Under the pieces are notes generated by a model, which saw nothing but the letters and a program-made list of their open reading frames with translations, did not search any database and was not told the DNA's origin. DNA of 64,000 nucleotides from Linepithema humile (taxonomy: Eukaryota; Arthropoda; Insecta; Hymenoptera; Formicidae). The translations under genes and the position numbers were made by a program. Of the stretch, positions 49,559 through 63,900 are shown one piece after another; position 1 is the first letter of the stretch, and each line of letters begins with the position of its first letter. Location of the stretch: the NCBI RefSeq assembly GCF_040581485.1, contig NC_090131.1, positions 4,278,001 through 4,342,000 on the forward strand. Direction: 5' to 3'.

Positions 49559-51137
49559 CCCGAGTCGAAATTTAAAACCTACTATAAACCTCATACATGG
49601 TTATTTGTGCCTCTAATAATGTTCCTTGACCTACAAGTTCTATCTTGAAAGTGTTATGTCTTCTTTTGGCCTTTCTTTAATCTTGTTGTCCTAGAAAACC
49701 CTTATTTTTATTAATGTTAAACATACAATTCCTACTTTCGTTCTTACAACTCCTACCTCTTTTGAATCTCCAAATCTTATCGAAATTTCTAGCAATAAAA
49801 ATATTAATATTCAATCTATAATTGAGTTCAATTTCTATTATATCAGATTAATATAATAAATGTTATAATCAGAGGCGGACTGGACAGGAGAGATACCGAG
49901 AAATTTCTCGGGGGGCCCTATGTTTTTGAGGACCCCAGTGGCCCCCAAATCCAAATTTTTTTTTAAAATTTTTTATGCAAGAAATTAATAATCTAAATTC
50001 TAAATTATCAGATTGCGACAGTTGAATAACGACGTGCTTTCCTTCTCTAACCAAGATAGCGCTGAGCACGAGTTAGCGTTAGTCAACTATCTGTAGTGCG
50101 TCACTGTCTTTCGTGTTCTCCTTTCATTTTTTTTTATAATTCGTCTGAAAGGTTATGGCAACTGACAATTTATAAAAGAATATTTACTAAAAGCCAAAGA
50201 AATATTATTTTATTATTAAATAAAATACATGCACTATACATGGTTATTTATTTTACGTATGCTACCTTTACTACAATACAAAAAAAATTTACAATAAAAA
50301 CAACAACAAACAAATTAAAGGACAAAATATCTCCAAATTTCATTAAAACACGTTTGACCTTGAACTAAAAAAATTTTTTGCCGCGGCGCTTTAGAGTGGG
50401 GGCCCTTTTTACAAATTTTCTCGATGGGCCCTGGTGTTCCAGTTCGACCCTGGTTATAATATAAAATAAATAATAACAAATAAATAGTAAAAAATATTTT
50501 TAAAAATTAAGTGCAACTCAGTATTATATTTAGTATTATAAATAACTAAAAATTTATTTGAATAAACAAAAAACAATTAAAATTCAAAATTTTATTTAAT
50601 ATTTTATTACATATCTGACCTATAATTCAAAATTATTTAATATTCTATTACCACATTTACTTTATTTATATTTAATGCATATCTTAATTTCAATAAGCGC
50701 AATACATTAATTATGTAATTTACTTAACTGCAGATAGATATGTAAGAGATAAGTGAATATTATTTATATAATATTTGCTTATAGTAGCCTATTTACAGTT
50801 AAGCAAATTATAATAATTAATATATTGTTTATTAAAATCAAGATCCATACATTACATGCAAGTAGAGTATATGAGATAATAGATTATTAAGTAATTTTGA
50901 ATATTTATTTTCTAGAAATACATATTTATAGAACCTGAAGCCTTTTTAGAGGTTTTCAGTAGATACTCTTTTGAGCTTCCACATGGAAAAAACGGCAATA
51001 AGTAACAATTTTTAGTATCAAAGGAGGGCAATAGCTAATGTAATGTTATATCTATATATATGAATTAAAGCTTACATTGGTTCTCCAAATTCGACAAAAC
51101 TTGTAGGTTTAATCTAGGCTAAAAATTTCGACTCGGG
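49559..51137. mobile_element. Degraded DNA transposon with CCCGAGTCGAAATTT ends
   Basis: Terminal inverted repeats of 33 bases lie at 49559-49591 and 51105-51137. The outer 15 bases, CCCGAGTCGAAATTT, are identical and the rest match loosely up to AAACCT. The interior is AT-rich and has no transposase. Without the hAT-type insertion and its duplicated target it would be about 990 bp. The target duplication is unclear (at most AT on both sides), so the superfamily is open. Confidence 0.5.
49862..50460. mobile_element. 583-bp non-autonomous hAT-type element with 8-bp target duplication
   Basis: The element spans 49870-50452. The left end CAGAGGCGGACTGG and the right end, read on the other strand, CAGGGTCGAACTGG match at 11 of 14 positions. 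GTTATAAT flanks both sides exactly (49862-49869 and 50453-50460). CAG-type termini and an 8-bp duplication are the hallmarks of hAT transposons. The subterminal GGGGCCC-type runs at both ends are complementary. No transposase is encoded. The perfect duplication suggests fairly recent insertion. Confidence 0.75.
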
Positions 51138-52507
51138 ATGCTTCCACGTCAGCTTTGCACACCCGCTTATAGTAGTATGGACCATTAAATTCCAGTGCAT
51201 TGCATCGCGAAATGATCGACCGAAGTTACGACATCAATATCCAGAGCACCAAGCGTGGGAAAATCGAAGAAAAGGCAGACTGGAAGAATATCGGAAAACG
51301 GGAAAGAGGAACAAAAGGCGCTCTTTATTGAGTTCCCATCGTATCGCGGCAAGATCGTGTCGCTTTAAAATTTGCGGAATCACACGCGAATTTCACATGC
51401 GGGCAGTTTCCGTGTAGTACGTTGTTTGCTTTTGTTAGTCAAAATAGAAACAATTTATTTTTCTGACAAATATATCGCGGGAAAAAACATCTATTTTGAA
51501 AGCTCGATTTTAGCTGAATTTGGTAAAATAAGTGTATATCTGCTGACGCAATCACCCAATATTCAAGCCTTCTGTAAATTCACCCGCATGGGCGAGAAAC
51601 CACATTCTGCTGACAGTCCGTGTGAACTATTTCAGATGGAGGTAGGCTCGGCGAACATTAATGATAGGTCGTCTATTATTCAGCGAGAATCGATCGATCT
51701 GAATTCGCTTTTAAACGGGATGAGCAGAGGAAATTCTACAACAAAAATAAAGGAAAAAAAAATGCAACACTCGCTTAGTAAGCGCTTCTCCATTCCCTCG
51801 TACAATCTACGTATCAGAGACGAGGAAAATGACCGTGTTAACGAGAATTCCGGAAGATTCACTAGCACGAGCCGCTCTCTTCCTATTTTCCTGCCAGAGG
51901 GTTGGCACGACGCGATATCGCGAAGATGTTTTAGGACGACCGTAAATCACAAAAGGTGGCGAGCGGCCAAACGCCAGGGTGGAAGGAGAAAAAGCGGTGG
52001 GAAAGAAAAAAAAAATATATTTAAAGCACTGCCTGTACCGACTACGTTATTCCATCACTTTCCGAATCCTGCGCTCTTCTCATCACCTTCATCTTCAGCT
52101 CCCTTGCCGTACACACACCGCTTCTTCTTCTATGCCGTTAAGGCGTTTCTGTGGTCTCGACGAATTATCGTCAAATAAAGCAGCGCGATTAAGGCAACCT
52201 GGACGCGACGTAGAACAAATCGGAAGAATTTGGTTTAACAGCTCTCTGGTTTTCCTCCCGGAGGAGTCTCGCGCGCGAGGAAAGGGAACTGAAAGAGAAA
52301 GGATTGGATAGATTTTCCCTCCAGATGTTCGCGACCTTTCAACCCCGACGTGCTAATTGCGAGATTACAAATTGCCAGTATGTCGCGATTCCTCGGAAGC
52401 GAGGAAGGTGAATTAATTTCCTCGCCTCTTTAATTACGATAACGTTAATCTCTTACTTTGAATTCCTTACATTTCTCAGCCGCGTCCGTGTATTTCGACG
52501 CAAGAGA

Positions 52508-52580
<73 letters not shown>
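52508..52580 (+). repeat. CT/CTTT compound microsatellite
   Basis: CT run, then six CTTT units, then a second CT run. Confidence 0.9.
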
Positions 52581-52585
<5 letters not shown>

Positions 52586-54493
52586 TCCATTTGTTTGACT
52601 TATATTGACTTTCTTAATTGAGTCTTTTAACTCGCATTAAAGAGAAAAACAAACATAAAATAGAAGAGAACAGCAGTAAAAAAATTAAGATAGGTATAAC
52701 TCTCTCGAATAAATACAGTGTGGCTTTAAATCCATCGTATCTAAAAAAAAAATTGTACGAGCTTCGTATCCACTGCTTTATTTCTACTAGTTGAAAGGAT
52801 TACAACGCAATCGCAAGGTATAGTTGTATTTCTTGGAGGGGATTATCACTCGTCGTAGGAGTCCCGTTCTTCCCCATCGCGACATTGTAAAGCGGGACGC
52901 GCCTCGAATAAAAGAGTCGCAATTACTCAGGTCGAAACTCCACGCCGGAAAATGGGAGCAAGAAAGCGAAAGAATCGCTATGAGGATACGTGTGGAATCT
53001 TGTGAAGCAGTCGCCAGACAGTCTGCACGATTCGCCACGCAGCGCGACACCGCGAACCACCGCAAACTTTAACGTCGTGCCATTGTTTCTTGTAAAACCA
53101 CCGCGACGATGACATCGACGCAGGAAGCCGCGCGCGAGAAGTTTCGCAAACTATTCCCCATTTTGCTAAGAAATCATGACGCTGAATTAAAATCAAATAA
53201 TGCCCGGCAGTTTCTGCCAGCGAGCGCGCACAGCCACCGCCATCGGTGGCAAAACATCTTGCGCTTATTTAGTAATTTTATCGATTTATGAGACAGTAAT
53301 GGCCGATAAGAAGGGCGACGAAAGAACGAAATGCAGAGTTTCCTGAATAATGCGCAGCACGGCTTTGTTTGATCGTGAAAGATTAAAGAATACGTGCAAA
53401 GGAAGTGAGAGTTCATTTAATTAATGCAAATTAAAAACTGCTCGGAACAAATGATAAATCATCATGCGGTGGCAATTAAAAAAATCGTGTTTATGAAGAA
53501 CGTTAATATTATTTTATAAATTTGTTTTTTTTAAATTAAAACAGACGCACGGGATATGTTTAATTAAGCGTAAAGATATAAATAAAAAGATATAAATTAC
53601 AGATAAAAACAAAATGTCCAAACGAAATATATTCCATATTTTCGTATGCTCATAGCTTCCTTCTATTGTGCAATGAACATTGAACGGATATCGTATTTTA
53701 TGTATTGTTGCATACACTACAGTACAAAGCTCGCAGCATGCATTAAATATCTTCAACTATTATTTACAGATTATTTTTTAAATAAATGTATATACATGAT
53801 ACGACATAAATATTTTAAAATATATAATTGAATATATTTTGCAACAATTTGTGCTTAAAGTAACATATTAAATAATAACAGTATACCTTAATATTTTGTA
53901 TATATCAAAATTTATATAGAAAAAAACAATTGCGCACAAATTGCGCATTTTGGTTTGATTATCATAAATCTAAAAATAATCAACGCTGCTAGTACATTTT
54001 CTGCATATCTTTTTCTATGCAAAATGTTACATGATGTATGCGAGAAATATGAAGTTACACGAGTAGACATCTGCCCTCCAACCTCTTGGCCGAATGCCAC
54101 CAAAATTTGAAACATAAAATAATAATATGACAGACGGTAAAATTTTCCATGTTGCGAATTCACAAGCGCGATACGCGCGCAGCGCATACGCAATATGTAA
54201 ATTTCTTGACGGGCATTCCGCGCAGGAGCGTCTCGAGCACGCAATAGCGGCTGTTAAATCGGATTTCGAGCAACAAACGTTTACACAAAATGGTAATGTT
54301 TCGTCTGCTCCCAAAATCCGCGGAAGCTCCCTCCCGTAAAATTGAAAAAACGCGTTCCGTTTGTGGTAGGACGCGACCGGCTCTTATGAATTTTGTGCAC
54401 GGCAAACGTAGCAGATATATTTTACCTCTAGCCGGTATTTCAACGGAAACTTTTAATTAACGCGCCGTAAAAAGTTAATTTTTCTTAGGGAGG

Positions 54494-54548
54494 GAACAAA
54501 GCTATAGTTTGCGGCTTATGTCTACATAAAAGCTACATAGCTTTGTTC
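54494..54548. other. Hairpin with 12-bp perfect stem
   Basis: GAACAAAGCTAT (54494-54505) pairs perfectly with ATAGCTTTGTTC (54537-54548). Partial inner pairing (GCTTATGT with ACATAAAAGC) tightens the loop. It could be a miniature element or a structured RNA. It lies about 300 bases before the receptor start codon. Confidence 0.35.
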
Positions 54549-54848
54549 TTTGCACACGATCTACATTTAATTTCAGGGATTGTAAAACAATATAGGTAAT
54601 GAAATGTTAACAAAGAAATGAATTGCTTTATTGACAATAATATCGACATTTAGTCGATTAATTTTTATCGCAATATATCTGTCATTGCAAAGCCAAGATT
54701 CTTCGTCGACTATTCTAATCATTATATTTTTATGTTTAGATAAATGCGCACGAGCGTCGGACTTTATTCGCCACAAACATAATTTGTGCGATAGTGTTTG
54801 TGTGAAGGGCCACCGAGAGGCCGCGGCGGTGGGCTTTCGAGATGAGCT

Positions 54849-54942
54849 ATGAATTTGGGCTGCCTGGTAGCTTCTGTTTTCGTCCTTCAGCTGCTCCAGC
54901 TGCCCTCAGTGCTCGACGCGCTACCCTCCATCGTCAAGATCG
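54849..54942 (+). CDS. First coding exon of a probable ionotropic glutamate receptor (kainate type)
   Basis: The exon starts with ATG at 54849, encodes a strong signal peptide (MNLGCLVASVFVLQLLQLPSV) and then LDALPSIVKIG. It ends in phase 1 at donor GTGAGT (54943). In insect and vertebrate kainate-type receptors the mature amino-terminal domain begins with a similar LPxVIKIGAIFT segment, and a phase-1 break after the glycine is compatible with a following AIFT exon. That match rests on about eight residues, so the call is tentative. A T-rich acceptor TTTTATGTTTAG at about 54740 would make 54741-54848 the untranslated part of the same exon. No later exon is found up to 64000, so intron 1 is at least 9 kb. 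Confidence 0.5.
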
Positions 54943-57900
54943 GTGAGTCCATATTTCATTATTTTTTTACGATTTACTATTGAACTGCTTTGCATATCAC
55001 TTTTTACCGTTTAACAATTCAATTATATCAATAGACGCGGTAGTGTCTCTAACAAAAACACGCTATCAAAAGTCAATGGTTTTTTTCATATTTTTGATCT
55101 TTTATGCGAACTAAAGTAAATAGTATCAGATTTAATATATAAAAATACAGCCGTGTAATTTGCACAGGTTATTTTAAATGTAACAAAACAAAGTCACTAA
55201 AATTTTTTTTGCTGTTAAAATAAAGCCATATTTTAATTTTTCTTCTATGGTGAAAATGTGATATAATATCATTCGATATTCGAATGCAAAACCAAAAAAA
55301 AAATATTCCGCTTACACATGTTTGGCTTGCTGAATATTATTTATTCGTATATACGCTGCATCGATTCGATGTTACCAAGAGCGAAATATCATTTCCTACA
55401 TCTCTTGAAAACGAATCAGTTTATATCGAGCGAAAAGAAGTTTGTCTAAGCGTGGCTCGGACTAGACGCGCGGGTTGATATCTTTTCCTGACACTTTCCG
55501 AAGATTGTCCTCTTCCCCTTACAAGTTGCTTTCCCGAAAACTTTAGCGTACCTAAGAGCCGCTTCTCAAATCAAACTTTTGTAGAAGTTGCCTCTAGGCT
55601 ACGCTCGTCGACGATGTCCCCGATAATAATTATTGCACTCAAGACACGTGTGGATCTTGAAATACTCCCTCGGGTATAGCGATTTCATCTACTCTGTTTG
55701 CACTTCTTTTTCTTTCCATTTATTTTCCGCTTTTCATTCGTGATAGAGAGAGAGAGAGACATTTCTATTAGCACTGTCTCCGATGAAAAAAGTCGTACAC
55801 ATACACACATGAATGACTCGGATATTTGACACGTTCATATGTACTACACTTTATTATGATTGAAAATCGAGAGAACGAAAAGAGATAAAGCAATTAATCA
55901 TAAATCTAATGTGATGGCAGTTACAAAACTCACTGTTCTGTGAGTAGGAAAAACTGCTCTAATTTTTTAAACAATTATCTACGAAGAAGTATTCAAAAAT
56001 TTGTTTAAAAATTTAGCCCTGTGCATTCCGAAGAATGTAAGATGTTGCATAATTGCTCGATATTGTAACATTATCGTGTTTATAAATGTTTAACGAAACT
56101 TGATCGCGTGATGCAATATTGATCTTTGGAAATTGTAAATGGCATCACTGATGTCCTTCTTGTAACCATAGCATCATAATAGAGCAAGCTACTTAGCACA
56201 TCAGATTGCACGTTGATAATGTTGGAACATCCGTTATCGTATTACTAATGAGGCTCCGATGAGTTACTTGATAGTTTCTTCAGTTACTAGAACTTGTTGA
56301 AAATATCTTCTTCAGATGATTTTTATTAGATGTAGGATTTTCTTTTCTTAGTAAGTCTTAGTGATTTATTTATTTATTACAGGTATATAACAATGGGTCT
56401 AATATTTATTTGTCTATTTCATTTCTAGTTTATTTAAAGCAATAATTAAAGATTTTAAATCTGTTTTTTTGATCAATGAATGTGTAGGTTTTATTTAGTC
56501 AAAACGAATGTAATTATATATCACTTATAATTTATCTATTTATTACATGAATTATGCGAAATTCTCATTATTTTGATAAATTGAGAGATCAAATAATTCA
56601 AATAATTTAGATTATGAAAATGTTATAGTTCCAAACATTAATTTATTTGACCAAATCTTGTATGAGATTATATCGCAATTACGTACTTAATAATTAATTT
56701 AAAATAATAACATCTGGATATTGATAAAGCAGTATTGCGAAACTTTAATTTATATTATTTTTTTATTAAAATATTTATTAATAATTTAGTTTTATTTAAA
56801 GTTTTATATTTTTTGAAAGGTAAAAGTAATTACCGGTAAAATAATTAACCTCAGAGGAGAGGATTAGATTTTACTAAGCATGTCAATATATGAATTTTCT
56901 AAGCGGTGCAGCGGAATTTATCCGCTGGTAAATACCATTAATGTCGAATAATTGCCGTCAAATTTATTGCGAAATATGTAACTGCCAGATTTCTGACGTG
57001 ATCCCCGCAGATGACGAGTAAGTAGTATTAGATTCTGTATATTCAGTAGTAATGCTGTTAATTAATGTGCTTGGTGCAAATGCTTACCACTGAACAGTTG
57101 CATTTCCTGTTAATTACGGATAACCGATGCAAATTATTGGTGGTTTCAGCATACCAACGGTATAAAATTTAAAAAATATCGCAATGGAAAAGGTATAATT
57201 GTTAGCAATTTGAAATATAAACAATTTTCTTCAAAAAACTAAATCAAATGTTTAATATAGTGATTACATTTTGTTTGTCGATTATATTGCATAGCTTTAA
57301 TTTTATTTTCTTGAATTTTTTTTTAAAATCTCGGTAATCCAATTGAAAGAGTTGATATCTGAATGCAAAAAGCAAGAGCGGAATTCCGGTAATGGTTTTG
57401 CTCTCCCTCATTTTCGCGATAAATCGGTTAAATTCTCTCCGAGTAAGCCGACAGGCTCGAGGAATTTACGCAAACAACGTGTACATAACCGCGCGCGCGG
57501 CGGTATAGCGTCTTGAAACGCGATATTTGTCTCGCGTCGTAACCTCTTGTTCCGCCTTTTCATTGAAATTGGATTTCCTGCCTTGAATGCCCCCGAGACG
57601 ACTACGCGTACCGCATAACACATAGGACGTTTAGACAGCAGAAACGCGAAAGCGGATACAAAGATAAAGAGAACACACGGATATAATTCGCGAAGTAGCG
57701 GGGGAGGTGAAGAGATAGTTTACATCAGCCCTTTGAACTCTAGCGACCTCGTTGCAAGCTCTTCCTCTTACGCATCGTGTCGTTACAATTGAATTCATCC
57801 ATGCGCTTCTTACGACAATATTATCTCAAGAAATGAGATCCTTGGTTACGCGCGGGAGCATATGCATAATGTGGTTGTAGGCAAAATGTATTTGTGAATG

Positions 57901-60900
57901 ATGCAACATTTGTTTTGCGATGAAAAAACTTTGATTACAACCTTTGATCCTTTGTTAAATTGCACATTAACTTGGACATTCGCGATTTCAGGATTAATTA
58001 TAAAAATATTTAATGATAAAAATTGGAAATTTGCAACGAATAATTTTCTTTAAGTATTTATTTAGAGAAAATCAAATTGTTAAAGCACCGAAATGTGTGA
58101 AAGATAGCTCACCAAGTTCGGGATACTCTGTATCGCGAAGTATGACAAAGTATTTCGTAAATAAATGACAATATCCTACTTTTCTCGGGAGAACCCTCAA
58201 ATTGAAGTAATAAATGGTGTAGACGGTGATTAATTGTCAACGGTGAGTTTTCTAGATCACACTATGCTGCCCCGCCTAATCAACGTCCGTTAATTTGATG
58301 GATAAATAAGGGTAGAAAATCTTGTTGAAAGGTTTATCACGATAAATCGTTCCGGCGGACGTTCTTTACTCTTCAGCGCATCTAGTTGACAAAGGACACT
58401 GCCGACGTCTAAATGATGCTTGAATAAATCGGTTTGCTGATTAATTAACGTCGCGCAAATTAAACAGCGCACAATTAATAACGTAAATCTGTATAAAATA
58501 TTGTTTACGGGGTAAATTGTTTATTTCACATCAACAATATGTACGTATGTCGTTTTACTTCATATTTAATTAAATTTTATAATTCTTTATTCAGCTTGTA
58601 AAGGTGAAAATATAATTTTACACTTGTTGATTTTATTTATATTTTCGTTAAATTTTATACACTTAAAAGAGAGTTACGTAAAAATTTGATTTTGATTCTT
58701 CCACTTGACCAATTCACTTTTAGCACACAAATTGAGTAGTCAATATTAAATTTACGAGAGACATAATGGATACAAAACTACAATGCGTGTAGTAACATGC
58801 AATCATGAAACTGGAAATTTCATTTAAAACGTTGCAAAATTTGTCGTTATTTCAAACAGCAAATAACGCCGGTCGCGAACAGTTTTGGTGAATTTGGGAG
58901 AAAGATCGACGCTCTCGATGTATCTTCCACCTATCGACAGGTGTCGGCGCAAAAAAGAATGTTAATGCTTCGAAGGAATTCCGCGTGACTTATGGCATTG
59001 AAATTATTTATTTGCGACTACATACGACGAAGTTGCGAGTCGAAGAAGTGTTGAGAGTCGCGCATCCCGTCGAAATCGATCGGACTGCCCCGCCGGTGCA
59101 AGAATAAAAAGGGCCGCGCGGAAATGCAGGAAATTCACTGGTTAATCGTCCGTATTCATCCTTTCAGTAAATCTTCCGGACGAGTCTTAGCCCCTTTTTA
59201 AAGGGAAACGAATCAAGTCGCGGAAGAGATTCGGAACCGTTCGTGTATGCTTACCATTCATCTGCGATGCGAGCTTCATCCACGAGAGATTGTAACATGA
59301 ATGAAGCTTGCTTTTATATCGCGACTTACGTTTCTGGCAGTACTTCGCAAGCGGTGCTGAATAACATTGCTTAATAACCGGTAAGGTTTATTGAAACGAT
59401 CACGTTAAATGATGCAGATGTTAGAGCACATTTCTTCGTGTAATATTGTACATTTTGTCGTAATAACACGATACTGCTTCTCGATGCTCCTCAAGCCATC
59501 GATGACTAAGTGAAGTATATAATGGAGAAAAATATTTCATGACTTAGAAGCGGAAATGCAGCGTGGCGTATTCGTGTCTCCCGCGTCTCTCGTATTTTGT
59601 ACAATACGGTGCGTACACGCGCTGAGTTCATCCGTTACATATCCTGTATTCGCCAAATCTTTGCGACATTTCCGCAACAATATCGCGCCCAAGGACGTTC
59701 CGGGATATCGCGTTTGTCATGTGACGAGGATGTCTCGGAAAATCCGGCTTTTCCCACGGGTTTCCTTCTTCCTTCCCGCGTCAACGGCGAATGACGAAAG
59801 AAGAGAGTGAATAAATGGGGCCGTGGTAACTTCCACAACAAAGGGAACTCTCGACAGTTCTTTCTCTCTTCGTGCTTTTCAACGCCGTAAATCTCGGAAC
59901 TCTCGACGCTCTTTGTTCTTCGAACTTGTGAACACATCTTGCCGATTTATAATCTCGTCCGATTAATTTATTTTGCATAATGATTTTGCTAAATATATTT
60001 CACTTTGCCATTAGCGGTATAATGAGAAAAAAACTTACGATTGAAAATTCTCATAAAACTACACAAATTGTATTAGTCAACTTCATTTGCGGCTTGAATG
60101 AACACGCCGTTTCCTCTTTACGTAATTGCAAGATTAAAACTTGAAACTTTTCTAAAGCATCGATTCTTTATTTAACATTTACAACACAGCGGTGGAGTAA
60201 CGACATTATCGGTGGATTACATCTCTGAAAGTACCGGGGCGTATTAAGTCGCTAGAAAAATATAAATTGCGTGTTACGATTTACATGATATTTTCTAGCT
60301 TTTTATTGCGTATTTATAGCGGAATTTTAAATTAGAATACAATTATCGGTGCAAGAGATATTATTGATGCACTGAAATTTTACCGAACGAACGAACGAAA
60401 TTGTTCGCAATTTACAAGCACTTTATTCCCGGCGCAACTTAAATGTCCGTCTATCTACTTTCGATCATTCGTTTTCCTATTTCTGATTGCATCGCCACAC
60501 ACACGAGCGTTTGCTACCCTCCGGTGAAAAGTGAGGTCGGCTACCCCAACTGATTCTGCACTCTGTAGGAAATCAGACTACTGTGGTAACGCAATAAAAG
60601 ACCTGGGAGAGTGGAGGCATATATATCGAGAGAGAAAGAGAAAGAGAAGGAGAGGGCAAGATAAATAGACAAAAAGAAATAGAAAAGGGACGAGCGCAGG
60701 AGTACATACGACTTCGTGGCGCCACGCGGATATCAGTATCTGAGGGTTTCCCTCGCTAGAAATATCGCAGGCTGTATTCTACACTCTCTTATGTAGCGTC
60801 ATCAGCGCGATATCTTTGTCACTTAGCAACGCGTTACGTACTCACTTAGTTTGCATATTTCATCACAATTAAAAAAGTTAGGCATTCAATTAACGCCGGC

Positions 60901-63900
60901 TACTTGAATTCAGTTACATTGGGATATCTTTAATATTCGGTTTCTTAACTCAGTTAGTGGTTTGCTGCTATTGGAATAATTAGCGCGGAAAATGAATCGC
61001 ATATTTATTTTGCAGTAAAACTATGGAAAATAATTCAAAGTGATTCGTATATGTAAAAATTGTTCTAAAGAACTTTTTTCCTTGGAAATTTTTTTTCTAT
61101 AAAGTTTTGTTTAACTGAATTTTTTTTTTAAATATTATGAAAACGTTTTTAATAGAAAGTATATTTTAACAATAATGCTGGCTAATAGAGTTATGATTAT
61201 ATTTTTAAAACATTTTATCTTTTAGTAAAATATATACAAAAATGCATTTTGTATAAAATATTTTGCTGTAACATGTAATGATTCTTATTTATTTTTGTAC
61301 ATCCAATTTTATTATTTATATTATAGTATGTGTAGTTTTACACAGCATCAAAAATGTTTTGCATTAATATTTGGTTTTAATTTATTTTTGCACTTATATT
61401 TATCAGGAAAATAATAAATTTATATATTGAAACATTTCAGAAACCTTTTTTGTTTTATTTGTTAATTTTTTTAAACTGATTATTATTCTATTTTAATATT
61501 TTAGAAATTACTTTAATTATTATTTTAATTTTAATTTTAATCAATAGATGATTACTCTTATAAATTAAAATTAAATTGCATTATAAATTTATATTTAACA
61601 AGCTTACCGAAGTATATCTGTTTACTGAAACGCGCGGCGAAAAATCTGAAAAATCATGAAAATCGTTTAGCCAGTCGTGAGATAGTCGCAACGAGTCGTC
61701 CATTCCCGAACAGCAGCTAGAATAGCTGTCGGACGGCGAAAGGGCGTCGTAAACAGAGGAATGCTCTTAATAATTCTACGATAGTTCGCTGAACGGAGAT
61801 TCTCCGGTCCTTCTCGCTCGTATACTTTTCCTGGGAATTTTCCCATGTAGCCTCGATCACCTCTCAATTCCTTTCTCCACTGCGCTCTCGGTCCTCACAC
61901 CCTTCCCCCTTCCACGACTTCTTAAACTCCGAGATTGAAATGCTCGATCCGAATCGAGCGACGACTGACTGCAAACTTCCGAGACACTCATAACTTATAA
62001 GTATTTGCTCTCTCCGTTTTCCTTGCACCACGTCGGTCATCTTCCTGCTCGCTGTTGACTGCACGTCGCGTGTATCGGAACCAGCAGCTGAGCATGCTAT
62101 TTCACATAGCGACCTAAGTCGCTATTTTGTCAGAGTCGTGCTGAGGTAAAGAGAATGAATGTGCGTTTTGATGTAAAAGGGACGCAAGTTAAATGAACTT
62201 CTGCGGTGTAATCAGTGCACTGACTTTCTCTCACGATCTTATTCGAGTCTGTTAGCTATGTTTACATTCATAACTGGCGAGAACATTATAGAACGCTTTG
62301 TTCTCGTTCTTACAACTCGTGGAAATCGTTTCTTAAAATAACTGCGATTACCATTTCGACAAGTGTCGATAATCTGTGAATGCGCATCGTAGTTACAATA
62401 ATGGCGGTTCGATTCGCGACCGTGCAGAATCGGCAACGCGAAAAAATTAATATCGCGGAAAAGTCGGTAATGTCATAAGTTTTCAACCGAACGTGCCGTA
62501 ATCAAGTAAGTTTTCGTTCGTATTTTTTCGGGATAAACTTTGCTCCAGACGGTCGAATTCAATCGCAAGGTGATTGGATGCTGTTCGGATGTTCGCTTCT
62601 AGTCGAAGTTCCTCTCTTAGCAAGTAGTGCGAAATTTCAAAGAATACTACTTTCACGCATCATGTTTGAAAACACGAATAACGACAATTGATTATTCGCG
62701 ATATTTAATTTTTGTTATCGATGAAGCAACAAGACGTTAGATTTATTGTATTTTTCTTGATTTATTTCGCAATATTAGTAATATGTACACATATTGAAAA
62801 TTTTTATCTATCCATATTTTGTATAATGCTCTCTCTGCTCTTCCAAGATAAGCGAAATTGATTGTCGAATATGAAAGTAATATTGCTGACGACGGCAGAC
62901 ATTTCCGTAAACAGGTGGTGGAATCGATAAGATACGCTAAATTTGTCGCATACTTAGATTTTCTCCAATCTTACATAACATTTTCACACATGAACGGACT
63001 GATAACATACATTATAGTCTCGCAGTGCATTTTTCCGAGACATGATTTAAATTATTACGTTCTATATACTCTTGCTTTTTCAAAAATAACAATATTTGAA
63101 ACTCGTTGACTGAGAAAATTACATGTTAACGAGATATTAAAATTAACATTTTATTTTTTTTAATAATCAATGCTTTTAGTAAACGTAAGACATCATATGT
63201 ATGAGATGATTAATTGAAAGATCTACAAAGCATAAATAAAAGAAAGAAATATAATACAAAGAAGAAAACTACGCTGAAAGAAATAATATTGATGATATAC
63301 ATTCTGAAAAGAATAGAAAGGGTTCAGCATAAGTGGATTGCGCGATCGCTTGCGGATGCATCCTCGAAGAAATCGAAAGAAATCGGAAATTACATGCACT
63401 CTCTGTTTTCCCAAGACACTAGCCAACCCACGAAATATTTGTCGATACGCCAGGGAATAGCAAAGGCAAAACCTGCCGAAAGTCGTTTTTCAAGACATAA
63501 TCGGATCAGAAATAAATCGAGTACAACAGTGCATATGTGCATCTAGAATACAATTTTTAAAATAAAAAGATACTGATAAAATTCTAATACAAAAATTAAA
63601 AAATAATATATATATATTTTTCAATCGATGAAATAATTTAGTTATTTATATTTTCTAATTATTTCTTAGCAATTTTTCTTACGATTGTACAAATGTAAAA
63701 TTAAGAAGTATAACATTACATAAAATTTTGTCCTTAAGTAAGTCCTCTTTTTAATTTTACGTTTGTATAATTTGTATAATTATAAAGAGATTAGAAAGAA
63801 GTTAGTTCTTTTTTCTCATTACTGTTACTTTTTTTTACAACTTTAAGGCACTTGATTCTAGAAACCAAACATTCCGGCAAGCAGACGCTATAAGTTTCAA

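Larger units (their letters stand above)
51140..54740. other. Intergenic DNA, second part, 51.1-54.7 kb
   Basis: Holds an 807-bp ORF (51372-52178) without recognisable domain or splice context, a CT/CTTT microsatellite (52508-52580) and a hairpin (54494-54548). I call no gene. Confidence 0.5.

Noticed and set aside
51372..52178. 268-codon plus-strand ORF
   Set aside because: Longest simple ORF of the window, but it lies in moderately GC-rich DNA and has no signal peptide, domain, conserved motif or splice context. It looks like a chance ORF; homologue or transcript evidence would change this.
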